In this document: positions 51,747 through 60,287 of the stretch, piece by piece
Layout: the number at the start of each line of letters is the position of its first letter
Position numbering within the stretch: position 1 is the stretch's first letter
Origin: Burkholderia cenocepacia
GTDB taxonomy: Bacteria; Pseudomonadota; Gammaproteobacteria; Burkholderiales; Burkholderiaceae
Direction of reading: 5' to 3'
Assembly (NCBI RefSeq): GCF_900446215.1
Contig: NZ_UAQZ01000012.1
Span: 868,001-932,000, forward strand
Length of the DNA: 64,000 nucleotides
Translations under genes and position numbers: made by a program
Notes under the pieces: generated by a model
The model's database searches: none
What the model was told of the DNA's origin: nothing
What the model saw: the letters and a program-made list of their open reading frames with translations, nothing else

Positions 51747-52670
51747 TCAGACCTTCGTCAGCCAGTGCGCGTACTTCGCGTTCTTGCCCGACACGATATC
51801 GAAAAACGCCGACTGGAGCTTTTCCGTGATCGGGCCGCGCGCGCCGCTGCCGATCGTGCGGTTGTCGAGCTCGCGGATCGGCGTGACTTCGGCGGCCGTG
51901 CCGGTGAAGAACGCTTCGTCGGCCGTGTAGACCTCGTCGCGCGTGATGCGCTTCTCGATCACCTCGATGCCGGCGTCCTTCGCGAGCGTGATGACCGTGT
52001 CGCGCGTGATGCCGTCGAGGCACGACGACAGGTCGGGCGTGTACAGCTTGCCGTTGTTCACGAGGAAGAAGTTTTCGCCCGAGCCTTCCGACACGTAGCC
52101 GTCGACGTCGAGCAGCAGCGCTTCGTCGTAGCCGTCGGCCGTCGCTTCCTGGTTCGCCAGGATCGAGTTCACGTACCAGCCCGACGCCTTTGCGCGCACC
52201 ATCGACACGTTCACGTGGTGGCGCGTGAACGACGACGTCTTCACGCGGATGCCCTTCGCGAGGCCGTCTTCGCCGAGGTACGCGCCCCACGGCCATGCGG
52301 CGATCGCGACGTGGATCGTGTTGCCCTTCGCCGCCACGCCGAGCTTTTCCGAGCCGACCCAGATGATCGGGCGCAGGTAGCACGACTCGAGCCGGTTCTC
52401 GCGCACGACCGCGAGTTGCGCGGCTTCGAGCGTTTCGCGGTCGAACGGCACGTCCATCTGGAAGATCTTCGCCGAATTCAGCAGACGTTTGGTGTGCTCG
52501 GGCAGGCGAAAGATCGCGGTGCTGCCGTCGGCCGCCTTGTACGCGCGCACGCCCTCGAAGACGCCCATGCCGTAGTGCAGCGTGTGGGTCAGGACGTGGA
52601 TCTTGGCGTCGCGCCAGTCGATCAGCTTGCCGTCCATCCAGATCTTGCCGTCGCGGTCGGCCATTGACAT
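51747..52670 (-). CDS. ilvE: Branched-chain amino acid aminotransferase
   Basis: PLP enzyme for the last step of Ile, Leu and Val synthesis. The 307-residue fold-IV protein has LTHTLHYGMGVFEGVRAY, the PLP Lys161 in RAKASGWYVNS, and EGSGENFFLV. It starts MSMADRDGKIWMDG after AGGAGAATCCT. The IS110 element sits right at its stop codon (TGA, 51749-51747) without changing the coding sequence, but it displaces whatever terminator followed. Confidence 0.96.
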   Translation of the reverse strand: MSMADRDGKIWMDGKLIDWRDAKIHVLTHTLHYGMGVFEGVRAYKAADGSTAIFRLPEHTKRLLNSAKIFQMDVPFDRETLEAAQLAVVRENRLESCYLRPIIWVGSEKLGVAAKGNTIHVAIAAWPWGAYLGEDGLAKGIRVKTSSFTRHHVNVSMVRAKASGWYVNSILANQEATADGYDEALLLDVDGYVSEGSGENFFLVNNGKLYTPDLSSCLDGITRDTVITLAKDAGIEVIEKRITRDEVYTADEAFFTGTAAEVTPIRELDNRTIGSGARGPITEKLQSAFFDIVSGKNAKYAHWLTKV

Positions 52671-52761
52671 AGGATTCTCCTGGAAGCGGTGAGGTGCTGC
52701 GGGTTGTATGCAGCGTTGAGCCGGAAAGACGCGTATTTTAGCGTCATTTGGCGACGATCCG

Positions 52762-52790
52762 GTCGGACGGCGCGGGGCCGGCGCTATAAT
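52762..52790 (+). promoter_or_regulatory. Candidate azlCD promoter
   Basis: A perfect -10 TATAAT (52785-52790) in the divergent ilvE/azlC gap, about 90 bp before azlC. The -35 region (GTCGGA, 52762-52767) is weak. Confidence 0.5.
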
Positions 52791-52877
52791 CGTCCGGTAC
52801 CGATTCCAATAACGAAGGGTCGCACCGGCAGGAGGCGCCGGCGTCCCGACGAACCGCCCGCTGCGGCCCGCTTTCCC

Positions 52878-53633
52878 ATGCTCGCTCGATTGTCCGCCAC
52901 CGACCGCTTCGCGCTGATCCAGGGCGCGCGCGACTATTCCCCGACACTGATGGCGATCCTGTCCTGGGGGCTCGTCACCGGCATCGCGATGAGCAAGTCC
53001 GTGATGACGCTCGGGCAGGCGAGCGCGATGTCGCTGTTCGTCTACGCGGGCTCGTCGCAGCTCGCGGTGCTGCCGCTCCTCGCGGCGAAGCTGCCGATCT
53101 GGACCGTGCTGCTCACGGCCGCGATGGTCAACATGCGCTTCGTGATCTTCAGCGCCGGGCTGGCGCCGCATTTTTCCTACCTGCCGCTGTGGCGGCGTCT
53201 CGCGATCGGCTATTTCAACGGCGACGTGATCTACCTGCTGTTCCAGAAACAGGGCTTCGCGTACGGCCGCGTGCCGGGCAAGGAAGCCTATTTCTGGGGG
53301 ATGGCGCTCGCGAGCTGGGCGTCGTGGCAGGTGTCGTCGCTCGCCGGCATCCTGCTCGCGAGCTTCTTTCCCGCGAGCTGGGGGCTGGAGCTGGCCGGCA
53401 CGCTCGCGCTGATCCCGATCATGGTGTCGGCGGTCGCGAACCGCTCGACGCTCGCGGCCGTCGCGGTCGCCGGGATCGTGTCGCTCGTCGCGTTCGACCT
53501 GCCGTACCGGCTTGCGCTGCCGCTCGCGGTGCTCGCCGCGCTCGCGGCCGGCTGCACGGCCGACTTCTTCGTCGAGCGGGCCGACTGGCGGCGCATCCGT
53601 ACCGAAACCGTGCACGAAAAGGAGATCGAATGA
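52878..53633 (+). CDS. azlC: AzlC-family branched-chain amino acid exporter, large subunit
   Basis: A 251-residue inner-membrane protein with about five to seven TM segments. The AzlC signatures include YSPTLMAILSWGLVTGIAMS, LFVYAGSSQLAVLPLL and MVNMRFVIFSAG. With AzlD it forms a BrnFE-like exporter of branched-chain amino acids; its position divergent from ilvE fits. Its stop overlaps azlD by 4 bp. Confidence 0.92.
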   Translation: MLARLSATDRFALIQGARDYSPTLMAILSWGLVTGIAMSKSVMTLGQASAMSLFVYAGSSQLAVLPLLAAKLPIWTVLLTAAMVNMRFVIFSAGLAPHFSYLPLWRRLAIGYFNGDVIYLLFQKQGFAYGRVPGKEAYFWGMALASWASWQVSSLAGILLASFFPASWGLELAGTLALIPIMVSAVANRSTLAAVAVAGIVSLVAFDLPYRLALPLAVLAALAAGCTADFFVERADWRRIRTETVHEKEIE

Positions 53634-53953
53634 GCGCGACCGAGATCTGGATCGTCATCGTCGGGATGACGATCGTCACGGCGGTCACGCGCGCGCTGTT
53701 CCTGATCGGCGGCGAGCGCACCGTGCTGCCCGAACGCGCGCAGCGCGCGCTGCGCTACGCGCCGGCTGCCGCGCTGGTCGCCGTCGTGCTACCCGACGTG
53801 CTCGAAACGCCGGCCGGCCTGTCGTTCGCGCTGTCCAACCATCCGTTCTACGCGGCGCTCGCCGGCCTCGGCTGGTTTTTGTGGCGGCGCAGCATGCTCG
53901 GTACGATCGTCGTCGGAATGCTCGTCTTCACCGCGTTGCGCCTGATCTTCTGA
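53630..53953 (+). CDS. azlD: AzlD-family exporter, small subunit
   Basis: A 107-residue protein with about three to four TM segments: IWIVIVGMTIVTAVTRALFL, LRYAPAAALVAVVLPDVL and a C-terminal pair. It partners AzlC. Start ATG overlaps the azlC stop (53630-53633), indicating coupled translation and fixed stoichiometry. Confidence 0.92.
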   Translation: MSATEIWIVIVGMTIVTAVTRALFLIGGERTVLPERAQRALRYAPAAALVAVVLPDVLETPAGLSFALSNHPFYAALAGLGWFLWRRSMLGTIVVGMLVFTALRLIF

Positions 53954-54233
53954 TGGGCCGCCGTTCCGGCTCGCCCGGCGCCGCCCGGTTGCGTCGGCGA
54001 ATTGTTGCGTTGCGGCAATATGTCGGTTCCAGCGCGCGATCCCAAATAGGCGGAATTCGCCGCCGCACGGGTCAGTCTGCCGGGTGGATCGGCTAGAATG
54101 CCCGTTCGAGATTTTTTACCCGTGCGCGTCATGCGAACCGCCAGCCACGGCCGCATCCGGCGCCCTTTCGCGGCAGCCCGCGCACGTCCAGCGTGAACCC
54201 CCTTTCCCCATCCACTACTTCAATCTGTCCAAC

Positions 54234-55430
54234 ATGAGCCAAGTCAAGCGTCTTACCGACCTGATCGCCGCCGGCCAGCTCGCCGGCAAGCGGGTGTTCA
54301 TCCGCGCCGACCTGAACGTCCCGCAGGACGATCACGGCAACATCACCGAGGACACCCGCGTGCGTGCGTCCGTGCCGGCCATCCAGGCCGCGCTCGACGC
54401 CGGCGCGGCCGTGATGGTCACGTCGCACCTCGGCCGTCCGACCGAAGGCGAATTCAAGCCGGAAGACTCGCTCGCGCCGGTCGCGAAGCGTCTCGCCGAG
54501 CTGCTCGGCCGCGACGTGCCGCTGGTGTCGAACTGGGTCGAGAACGGCGTGAACGTCGCACCGGGCCAGGTCGTGCTGCTCGAGAACTGCCGCGTGAACA
54601 AGGGCGAGAAGAAGAATTCGGACGAGCTCGCCCAGAAGATGGCGAAGCTCTGCGACGTGTACGTGAACGACGCGTTCGGCACCGCGCACCGCGCGGAAGC
54701 GACCACGCACGGGATCGCGAAGTACGCGCCCGTCGCGTGCGCGGGCCCGCTGCTGGCCGCCGAACTCGACGCGCTCGGCAAGGCGCTCGGCAACCCGGCG
54801 CGCCCGCTGGTGGCGATCGTCGCCGGCTCGAAGGTGTCGACCAAGCTGACCATCCTGAAGTCGCTGGCCGGCAAGGTCGACCAGCTGATCGTCGGTGGCG
54901 GCATCGCGAACACGTTCATGCTCGCGGCCGGCCTGTCGATCGGCAAGTCGCTCGCGGAAGCCGATCTCGTCGCCGAGGCGAAGGCGATCATCGACGAAGC
55001 GCGCGAGCGCGGCGCGTCGGTGCCGATCCCGACCGACGTCGTCACCGCCAAGGAATTCTCGCCGACGGCCGCGGCCACGGTGAAGCAGGTCGCCGACATC
55101 GAAGCGGACGACATGATCCTCGACATCGGCCCCGATACGGCCAAGGCACTCGCGAGCCAGCTCGAGAAGGCCGGCACGATCGTGTGGAACGGCCCGGTCG
55201 GCGTGTTCGAGTTCGACCAGTTCGGCAACGGCACCAAGACGCTCGCCGAAGCGATCGCCAAATCGTCCGCGTTCTCGATCGCGGGCGGCGGCGACACGCT
55301 CGCGGCCATCGCGAAGTACGGCATTCACGACCAGGTCAGCTACATCTCGACGGGCGGCGGCGCCTTCCTCGAGTTCCTCGAGGGGAAGAAGCTGCCGGCG
55401 GTGGAAGTGCTCGAAACGCGGGCGGCCTGA
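54234..55430 (+). CDS. pgk: Phosphoglycerate kinase
   Basis: Glycolytic ATP-forming step. The 398-residue protein has RVFIRADLNVPQDDHGNI, TSHLGRPTEG, the hinge, and the nucleotide-binding GGGDTLAAIAKYG near the end. Start MSQVKRLTDL at 54234. TAGAAT at 54094-54099 could be a -10 of its promoter. pyk and fba follow on the same strand, a lower-glycolysis cluster. Confidence 0.96.
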   Translation: MSQVKRLTDLIAAGQLAGKRVFIRADLNVPQDDHGNITEDTRVRASVPAIQAALDAGAAVMVTSHLGRPTEGEFKPEDSLAPVAKRLAELLGRDVPLVSNWVENGVNVAPGQVVLLENCRVNKGEKKNSDELAQKMAKLCDVYVNDAFGTAHRAEATTHGIAKYAPVACAGPLLAAELDALGKALGNPARPLVAIVAGSKVSTKLTILKSLAGKVDQLIVGGGIANTFMLAAGLSIGKSLAEADLVAEAKAIIDEARERGASVPIPTDVVTAKEFSPTAAATVKQVADIEADDMILDIGPDTAKALASQLEKAGTIVWNGPVGVFEFDQFGNGTKTLAEAIAKSSAFSIAGGGDTLAAIAKYGIHDQVSYISTGGGAFLEFLEGKKLPAVEVLETRAA

Positions 55431-55714
55431 GCGTGGCGGCGCGCGCAGGGGTGACGAAGGCCGCGCGCTCCGCGAAAGCGGAGCAGCCGGCCGGCGCGGG
55501 CAAGCGCAAACGCGCGCCCGCGCGGGCGAACACCGCCCCGCGCGCACCGGCGGCTGCCGGCGACGCGGCCGCACAGCACCACGAGATCCAGAACAAAGCG
55601 ATGCCGGGCGCAAGCACCGGCACGCCCCCCGGAACGGCCGCCGCTGGGCCCGCCGATTCCGGCTCTCGCAGCGTTTCACCCAGCGCATCCACCTTGATCC
55701 AGATGAGGAGTTTC
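55431..55714 (+). other. pgk-pyk intergenic region
   Basis: 284 bp. No independent gene is supported. The pyk frame stays open throughout but is low-complexity. The pyk ribosome-binding site lies at the end; no clear terminator follows pgk. Confidence 0.55.
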
Positions 55715-57151
55715 ATGCAGCGCGCCACCAAGATAGTCGCCACGATCGGCCCGGCTTCCAGTTCGCCGGAGATTCTGCTGCAGATGATGCAGGCGGGCCT
55801 CGACGTCGTGCGGCTCAACTTTTCGCACGGCACGGCCGACGATCACCGCCAGCGCGCCGAAATGGTGCGCGAGGCCGCCCGCAAGGTTGGCCGCGAGATC
55901 GCGATCATGGCCGACCTCCAGGGCCCGAAGATCCGCGTCGGCAAGTTCGAGAACGGCAAGACCACGCTCGTGCCCGGGCAGCCGTTCATCCTCGATGCGG
56001 GCTGCGAACTCGGCAACGACGAGCGTGTCGGCCTCGACTACAAGGAACTGCCGCGCGACCTGAAGCCGGGCGACCTGCTGCTGCTGAACGACGGCCTGAT
56101 CGTGCTGACCGTCGAGCGCGTGCTCGGCGACGAGATCCACACGATCGTCAAGGTGGGCGGCGAGCTGTCGAACAACAAGGGGATCAACCGCCAGGGCGGC
56201 GGCCTGTCGGCGCCGGCGCTGACTGCGAAGGACATGGAAGACATCCGCACCGCGATGTCGCTCGGCGCGGACCTCGTCGCGGTGTCGTTCCCGAAGAATG
56301 CGACCGACATGGAAATGGCGCGCCAGCTCGCGAACATCGCGGGCGCGCCGTACGGCATCAAGCCGAAGATGATCGCGAAGATCGAGCGCGCGGAGGCGAT
56401 TCCGGCGCTGCAGAGCATCCTCGACGCGTCCGACGGCATCATGGTCGCGCGCGGCGACCTCGCGGTGGAAGTCGGCAACGCGGCCGTGCCGGCGCTGCAG
56501 AAGCGCATGATCCGGATGGCGCGCGAGTCGAACAAGCTCGTGATCACCGCGACGCAGATGATGGAATCGATGATCCACGCACCGGTGCCGACCCGCGCGG
56601 AAGTGTCGGACGTCGCGAACGCGGTGCTCGACGGCACCGACGCGGTGATGCTGTCGGCCGAGACGGCCGCCGGCAAGTACCCGGTCGTCACGATCGAGAC
56701 GATGGCGGCCGTGTGCGTCGAAGCGGAAAAATCCGAAGAAGTCGAGCTGGACAAGGATTTCCTCGACCGGACGTTCACGCGGATCGACCAGTCGATCGCG
56801 ATGGGCGCGCTGTTCACCGCGTACCACCTGGGCGCGAAGGCGATCGTCGCGCTGACCGAATCGGGCGCGACCGCGCTGTGGATGTCGCGTCACTACACGC
56901 ACGTGCCGATCTTCGCGCTGACGCCGCGCGTCGGCAGCGAGCGCACGATGGCGCTGTACCGCAACGTGACGCCGCTGCACGTCGACTTCAACAGCGACCG
57001 CGATTCGGCACTGCAGGCGGCGCTCGAGATCGTCGTCAAGCAGGGTTACGTGCAGCATGGCGACATGGTCGTGCTGACCGTCGGCGAGCCGATGGGGCAG
57101 GCGGGCGGCACCAACACGCTGAAGATCGTGCGGGTCGGCGAGCACTATTGA
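55715..57151 (+). CDS. pyk: Pyruvate kinase
   Basis: Converts PEP and ADP to pyruvate and ATP. The 478-residue protein has MQRATKIVATIGPASSS, DLQGPKIRVG, KIERAEAIPALQSILDASDG, MVARGDLAVEVG and the C-terminal allosteric domain. Start 55715 follows GAGGAG at the right distance. The frame is open 94 more codons upstream to a GTG at 55433, encoding an Ala/Pro/Arg-rich stretch without kinase similarity, probably non-coding. A strong terminator follows. Confidence 0.95.
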   Translation: MQRATKIVATIGPASSSPEILLQMMQAGLDVVRLNFSHGTADDHRQRAEMVREAARKVGREIAIMADLQGPKIRVGKFENGKTTLVPGQPFILDAGCELGNDERVGLDYKELPRDLKPGDLLLLNDGLIVLTVERVLGDEIHTIVKVGGELSNNKGINRQGGGLSAPALTAKDMEDIRTAMSLGADLVAVSFPKNATDMEMARQLANIAGAPYGIKPKMIAKIERAEAIPALQSILDASDGIMVARGDLAVEVGNAAVPALQKRMIRMARESNKLVITATQMMESMIHAPVPTRAEVSDVANAVLDGTDAVMLSAETAAGKYPVVTIETMAAVCVEAEKSEEVELDKDFLDRTFTRIDQSIAMGALFTAYHLGAKAIVALTESGATALWMSRHYTHVPIFALTPRVGSERTMALYRNVTPLHVDFNSDRDSALQAALEIVVKQGYVQHGDMVVLTVGEPMGQAGGTNTLKIVRVGEHY

Positions 57152-57231
57152 GCGCCGGCTGAGCCTCGCTGAGCCGGCCTGCGAGCCGGCGACCCGGATC
57201 GGTCGAGGCTGATCCGGCACCATTTTTGCGC

Positions 57232-57275
57232 AAAAAGCCGCGCGGGGTCCGAAGCCCCGCGCGGCTTTTTTTCTC
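57232..57275. terminator. Strong intrinsic terminator between pyk and fba
   Basis: AAAAAGCCGCGCGGGG and CCCCGCGCGGCTTTTTTT pair perfectly across a 7-base loop, with a further T-rich tail. It is the longest stem-and-U-run terminator in the window. Confidence 0.93.
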
Positions 57276-57469
57276 CTTTTTGGCCGCATTGTGCCGTGCG
57301 AACGTAACAAATTGCGAGCGGGGGCCACCGGGCGGTCGGAATCGGAGGCGCTTCGCGATAAAATGCGGCTATTCGACGCTCAGCCGCGCCGCGCTGCCCA
57401 GATCCAGACCCCGGGCAGGTGCCGCGCCGGCGTCAGGGCGCACCGGTTTTCATTCCAAGGAGTTCCACA

Positions 57470-58534
57470 ATGCCTCTCGTATCAATGCGTCAATTGCTGG
57501 ACCACGCGGCAGAGCACGGTTACGGCCTGCCGGCCTTCAACGTGAACAACCTGGAGCAGGTCCAGGCGATCATGGCGGCGGCGGACCAGGTCGGCGCGCC
57601 CGTGATCATGCAGGCATCGGCCGGCGCGCGTAAGTATGCCGGCGAGCCGTTCCTGCGCCACCTGATCGAAGCGGCGGTCGAATCGTATCCGCACATCCCG
57701 GTCGTGATGCACCAGGATCACGGCCAGTCGCCGGCCGTCTGCACGGCCGCGATCCGCAGCGGCTTCACGAGCGTGATGATGGACGGTTCGCTCGAAGCCG
57801 ACGGCAAGACGGTCGCGTCGTACGAGTACAACGTCGACGTGTCGCGCAAGGTCGTCGAGATGGCGCACTCGATCGGCGTGACGGTCGAAGCCGAACTCGG
57901 CGTGCTCGGCTCGCTCGAGACGATGAAGGGCGACAAGGAAGACGGCCATGGCGCGGAAGGCACGATGACCCGCGAGCAGCTGCTGACCGATCCGGAGCAG
58001 GCCGCCGACTTCGTCAAGCTCACGCAGTGCGATGCACTCGCGATCGCGATCGGTACGTCGCACGGCGCGTACAAGTTCTCGAAGAAGCCGACGGGCGACA
58101 TCCTGTCGATCCAGCGCATCAAGGAAATCCACGCGCGCATCCCGAACACGCACCTCGTGATGCACGGTTCGTCGTCGGTGCCGCAGGAGCTGCTGGCCGA
58201 GATCCGCGAATTCGGCGGCGACATGAAGGAAACCTACGGCGTGCCGGTCGAGGAAATCCAGGAAGGCATCAAGCACGGCGTGCGCAAGATCAACATCGAC
58301 ACCGACCTGCGTCTCGCGATCACCGGCGCGATCCGCCGCTACCTGTTCGAGAACCCGGGCAAGTTCGATCCGCGCGACTACCTGAAGCCCGCGCGCGAAG
58401 CGGCGAAGAAGGTGTGCGTCGACCGTTACCTCGCGTTCGGCTGCGAAGGCCAGGCCGGCAAGATCAAGCCGGTGTCGCTCGACAAGATCGCCGAGCAGTA
58501 CAAGTCGGGCGCGCTCGCACAGGTCGTGCGCTGA
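57470..58534 (+). CDS. fba: Class II fructose-bisphosphate aldolase
   Basis: Zinc-dependent glycolytic and gluconeogenic aldolase of the Calvin/longer (CbbA-like) subgroup. The 354-residue protein has LPAFNVNNLEQVQAIM, VVMHQDHGQS (zinc His), DGSLEADGKT, EAELGVLG and VMHGSSSVP. Start ATG 57470 follows AAGGAG. A TAAAAT box at 57359-57364 may be its -10 box; the pyk terminator isolates it from upstream transcription. Confidence 0.96.
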   Translation: MPLVSMRQLLDHAAEHGYGLPAFNVNNLEQVQAIMAAADQVGAPVIMQASAGARKYAGEPFLRHLIEAAVESYPHIPVVMHQDHGQSPAVCTAAIRSGFTSVMMDGSLEADGKTVASYEYNVDVSRKVVEMAHSIGVTVEAELGVLGSLETMKGDKEDGHGAEGTMTREQLLTDPEQAADFVKLTQCDALAIAIGTSHGAYKFSKKPTGDILSIQRIKEIHARIPNTHLVMHGSSSVPQELLAEIREFGGDMKETYGVPVEEIQEGIKHGVRKINIDTDLRLAITGAIRRYLFENPGKFDPRDYLKPAREAAKKVCVDRYLAFGCEGQAGKIKPVSLDKIAEQYKSGALAQVVR

Positions 58535-58701
58535 GACTGTAGTACGATTTGCCCCGCCCGGTTCTGCCGCCGGGCATGGGCTGGCCGCCCGGCTGGCCGG
58601 ATCTGATCCGGCCCCGGCAGCCGTTCCGTCCGGCCGAACAAGGGCCGGCCGGCAGCCGTCGGGGCGCTGCGCCCGCCGGTTCGCCGACGTATTGCAAGAC
58701 C

Positions 58702-58745
58702 GCCGTTCCCGCCTGCCGCGGGGAACGGCGTTTCCCTTTTTGTTT
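58702..58745 (+). terminator. Intrinsic terminator between fba and purC
   Basis: CGCCGTTCCC / GGGAACGGCG (58702-58711 and 58722-58731) with a 10-base loop, followed by TTTCCCTTTTTGTTT. Confidence 0.82.
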
Positions 58746-58768
58746 GGCTCCTTATCTGCGAAAAGACG

Positions 58769-59659
58769 ATGTCTACCCTTTACGAATCCACGCTCCGTTC
58801 GCTGCCGCTCCTCGGTCGCGGCAAGGTTCGCGATAACTACGCGGTCGGCAACGACAAGCTCCTGATCGTCACGACCGATCGCCTGTCGGCGTTCGACGTG
58901 GTGATGGGCGAGCCGATTCCGAACAAGGGCCGCGTGCTGAACCAGATGGCGAACTTCTGGTTCGACAAGCTCGCGCACATCGTGCCGAACCACCTGACGG
59001 GCGACGCGCCGGAAGCGGTCGTCGCGGCCGACGAAGTCGAGCAGGTGAAGGGCCGCGGCGTGGTCGTCAAGCGCCTCGAGCCGATCATGATCGAAGCGGT
59101 CGTGCGCGGCTACCTGGCCGGCAGCGGCTGGAAGGAATACCAGGCGTCGGGCGCCGTGTGCGGCGTGCAGCTGCCGGCAGGCCTGCAGAACGCGCAGAAG
59201 CTGCCGGAGCCGATCTTCACGCCGGCCGCGAAGGCCGAGATGGGCGAGCACGACGAGAACATCACGTTCGAGGAAACCGAGCGCCGCATCGGCACCGAGC
59301 TGGCCGCGACGATCCGCGACATCTCGATCAAGCTGTACAAGGAAGCGGCCGACTACGCGGCGACGCGCGGCATCATCATCGCCGACACGAAGTTCGAATT
59401 CGGCCTCGACAACCACGGCAAGCTGTACCTGATGGACGAAGTGCTGACCGCCGATTCGTCGCGCTTCTGGCCGGCCGACCAGTACGAAGTGGGCACCAAC
59501 CCGCCGTCGTTCGACAAGCAGTTCGTGCGCGACTGGCTCGAGGCGCAGCCGTGGGGCAAGACGGCGCCGGCGCCGGCGCTGCCGGCCGACGTCGTCGAGA
59601 AGACGGCCGCGAAGTACCAGGAAGCGCTCGAGCGCATCACGGGCCAGTCGCTCGCCTGA
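58769..59659 (+). CDS. purC: SAICAR synthase
   Basis: Phosphoribosylaminoimidazole-succinocarboxamide synthase of purine synthesis. The 296-residue protein has LGRGKVRDNYAV, TDRLSAFDVVMGEPIPNKG, and IIADTKFEFGLD. It is the longer form typical of betaproteobacteria and eukaryote-like PurC. It heads purC-purE-purK. Confidence 0.96.
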   Translation: MSTLYESTLRSLPLLGRGKVRDNYAVGNDKLLIVTTDRLSAFDVVMGEPIPNKGRVLNQMANFWFDKLAHIVPNHLTGDAPEAVVAADEVEQVKGRGVVVKRLEPIMIEAVVRGYLAGSGWKEYQASGAVCGVQLPAGLQNAQKLPEPIFTPAAKAEMGEHDENITFEETERRIGTELAATIRDISIKLYKEAADYAATRGIIIADTKFEFGLDNHGKLYLMDEVLTADSSRFWPADQYEVGTNPPSFDKQFVRDWLEAQPWGKTAPAPALPADVVEKTAAKYQEALERITGQSLA

Positions 59660-59675
59660 TCGGGACAGATACGAC

Positions 59676-60197
59676 ATGAGCGAAATCCAGACTGCCCACA
59701 CGCACAGCGCGCCGCTCGTCGGCGTGCTGATGGGCTCGAGTTCCGACTGGGACGTGATGAAGCATGCGGTCGCCATCCTGCAGGAATTCGGCGTGCCGTA
59801 CGAAGCGAAGGTCGTGTCCGCGCACCGGATGCCCGACGAGATGTTCGACTATGCGGAGAAGGCGCGCGAGCGCGGGCTGCGTGCGATCATCGCGGGCGCC
59901 GGCGGCGCCGCGCACCTGCCCGGCATGCTGGCCGCGAAGACCACGGTGCCGGTGCTCGGCGTACCGGTCGCGAGCAAGTACCTGAAGGGTGTCGATTCGC
60001 TGCACTCGATCGTGCAGATGCCGAAGGGCGTGCCCGTCGCGACGTTCGCGATCGGCGAGGCCGGCGCCGCGAACGCCGCGCTGTTCGCGGTGTCGATCCT
60101 GTCCGGCAACTCGGTCGACTACGCGAACCGGCTCGCCGCGTTCCGCGTGCGCCAGAACGAAGCCGCGCACGCGATGGTGCTGCCGCCGCTGGAATGA
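59676..60197 (+). CDS. purE: N5-carboxyaminoimidazole ribonucleotide mutase
   Basis: Class I PurE. The 173-residue protein has VGVLMGSSSDWDVM, SAHRMPDEM, IAGAGGAAHLPGM and the active-site His region. It lies 16 bp after purC and 90 bp before purK. Confidence 0.97.
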   Translation: MSEIQTAHTHSAPLVGVLMGSSSDWDVMKHAVAILQEFGVPYEAKVVSAHRMPDEMFDYAEKARERGLRAIIAGAGGAAHLPGMLAAKTTVPVLGVPVASKYLKGVDSLHSIVQMPKGVPVATFAIGEAGAANAALFAVSILSGNSVDYANRLAAFRVRQNEAAHAMVLPPLE

Positions 60198-60287
60198 CGG
60201 CATGGCGCGCGGCCGCACGACGCGGCCGGCGCCGGATTTTCCCACTGCGGCGGGCCGTTCCGCGTTCCGCCGCGACCGACCACTGAC

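Larger units (their letters stand above)
50581..51747 (+). mobile_element. IS110-family insertion sequence
   Basis: The element comprises an about 184-bp non-coding left end, one transposase gene and a right end of only about 15 bp. Boundaries are inferred, not proven: a CT dinucleotide occurs at 50581-50582 and again at 51746-51747, as expected if one CT core flanks each end. Joining the flanks gives the presumed target GTATGTTCAGTA-CT-CAGACC. No terminal inverted repeats or long target duplication are seen, normal for IS110. The right end touches the ilvE stop codon. Confidence 0.75.

Noticed and set aside
55433..55714. Separate small gene between pgk and pyk
   Set aside because: No stop before pyk, no ribosome site and low-complexity translation; reported only as a possible Pyk extension.
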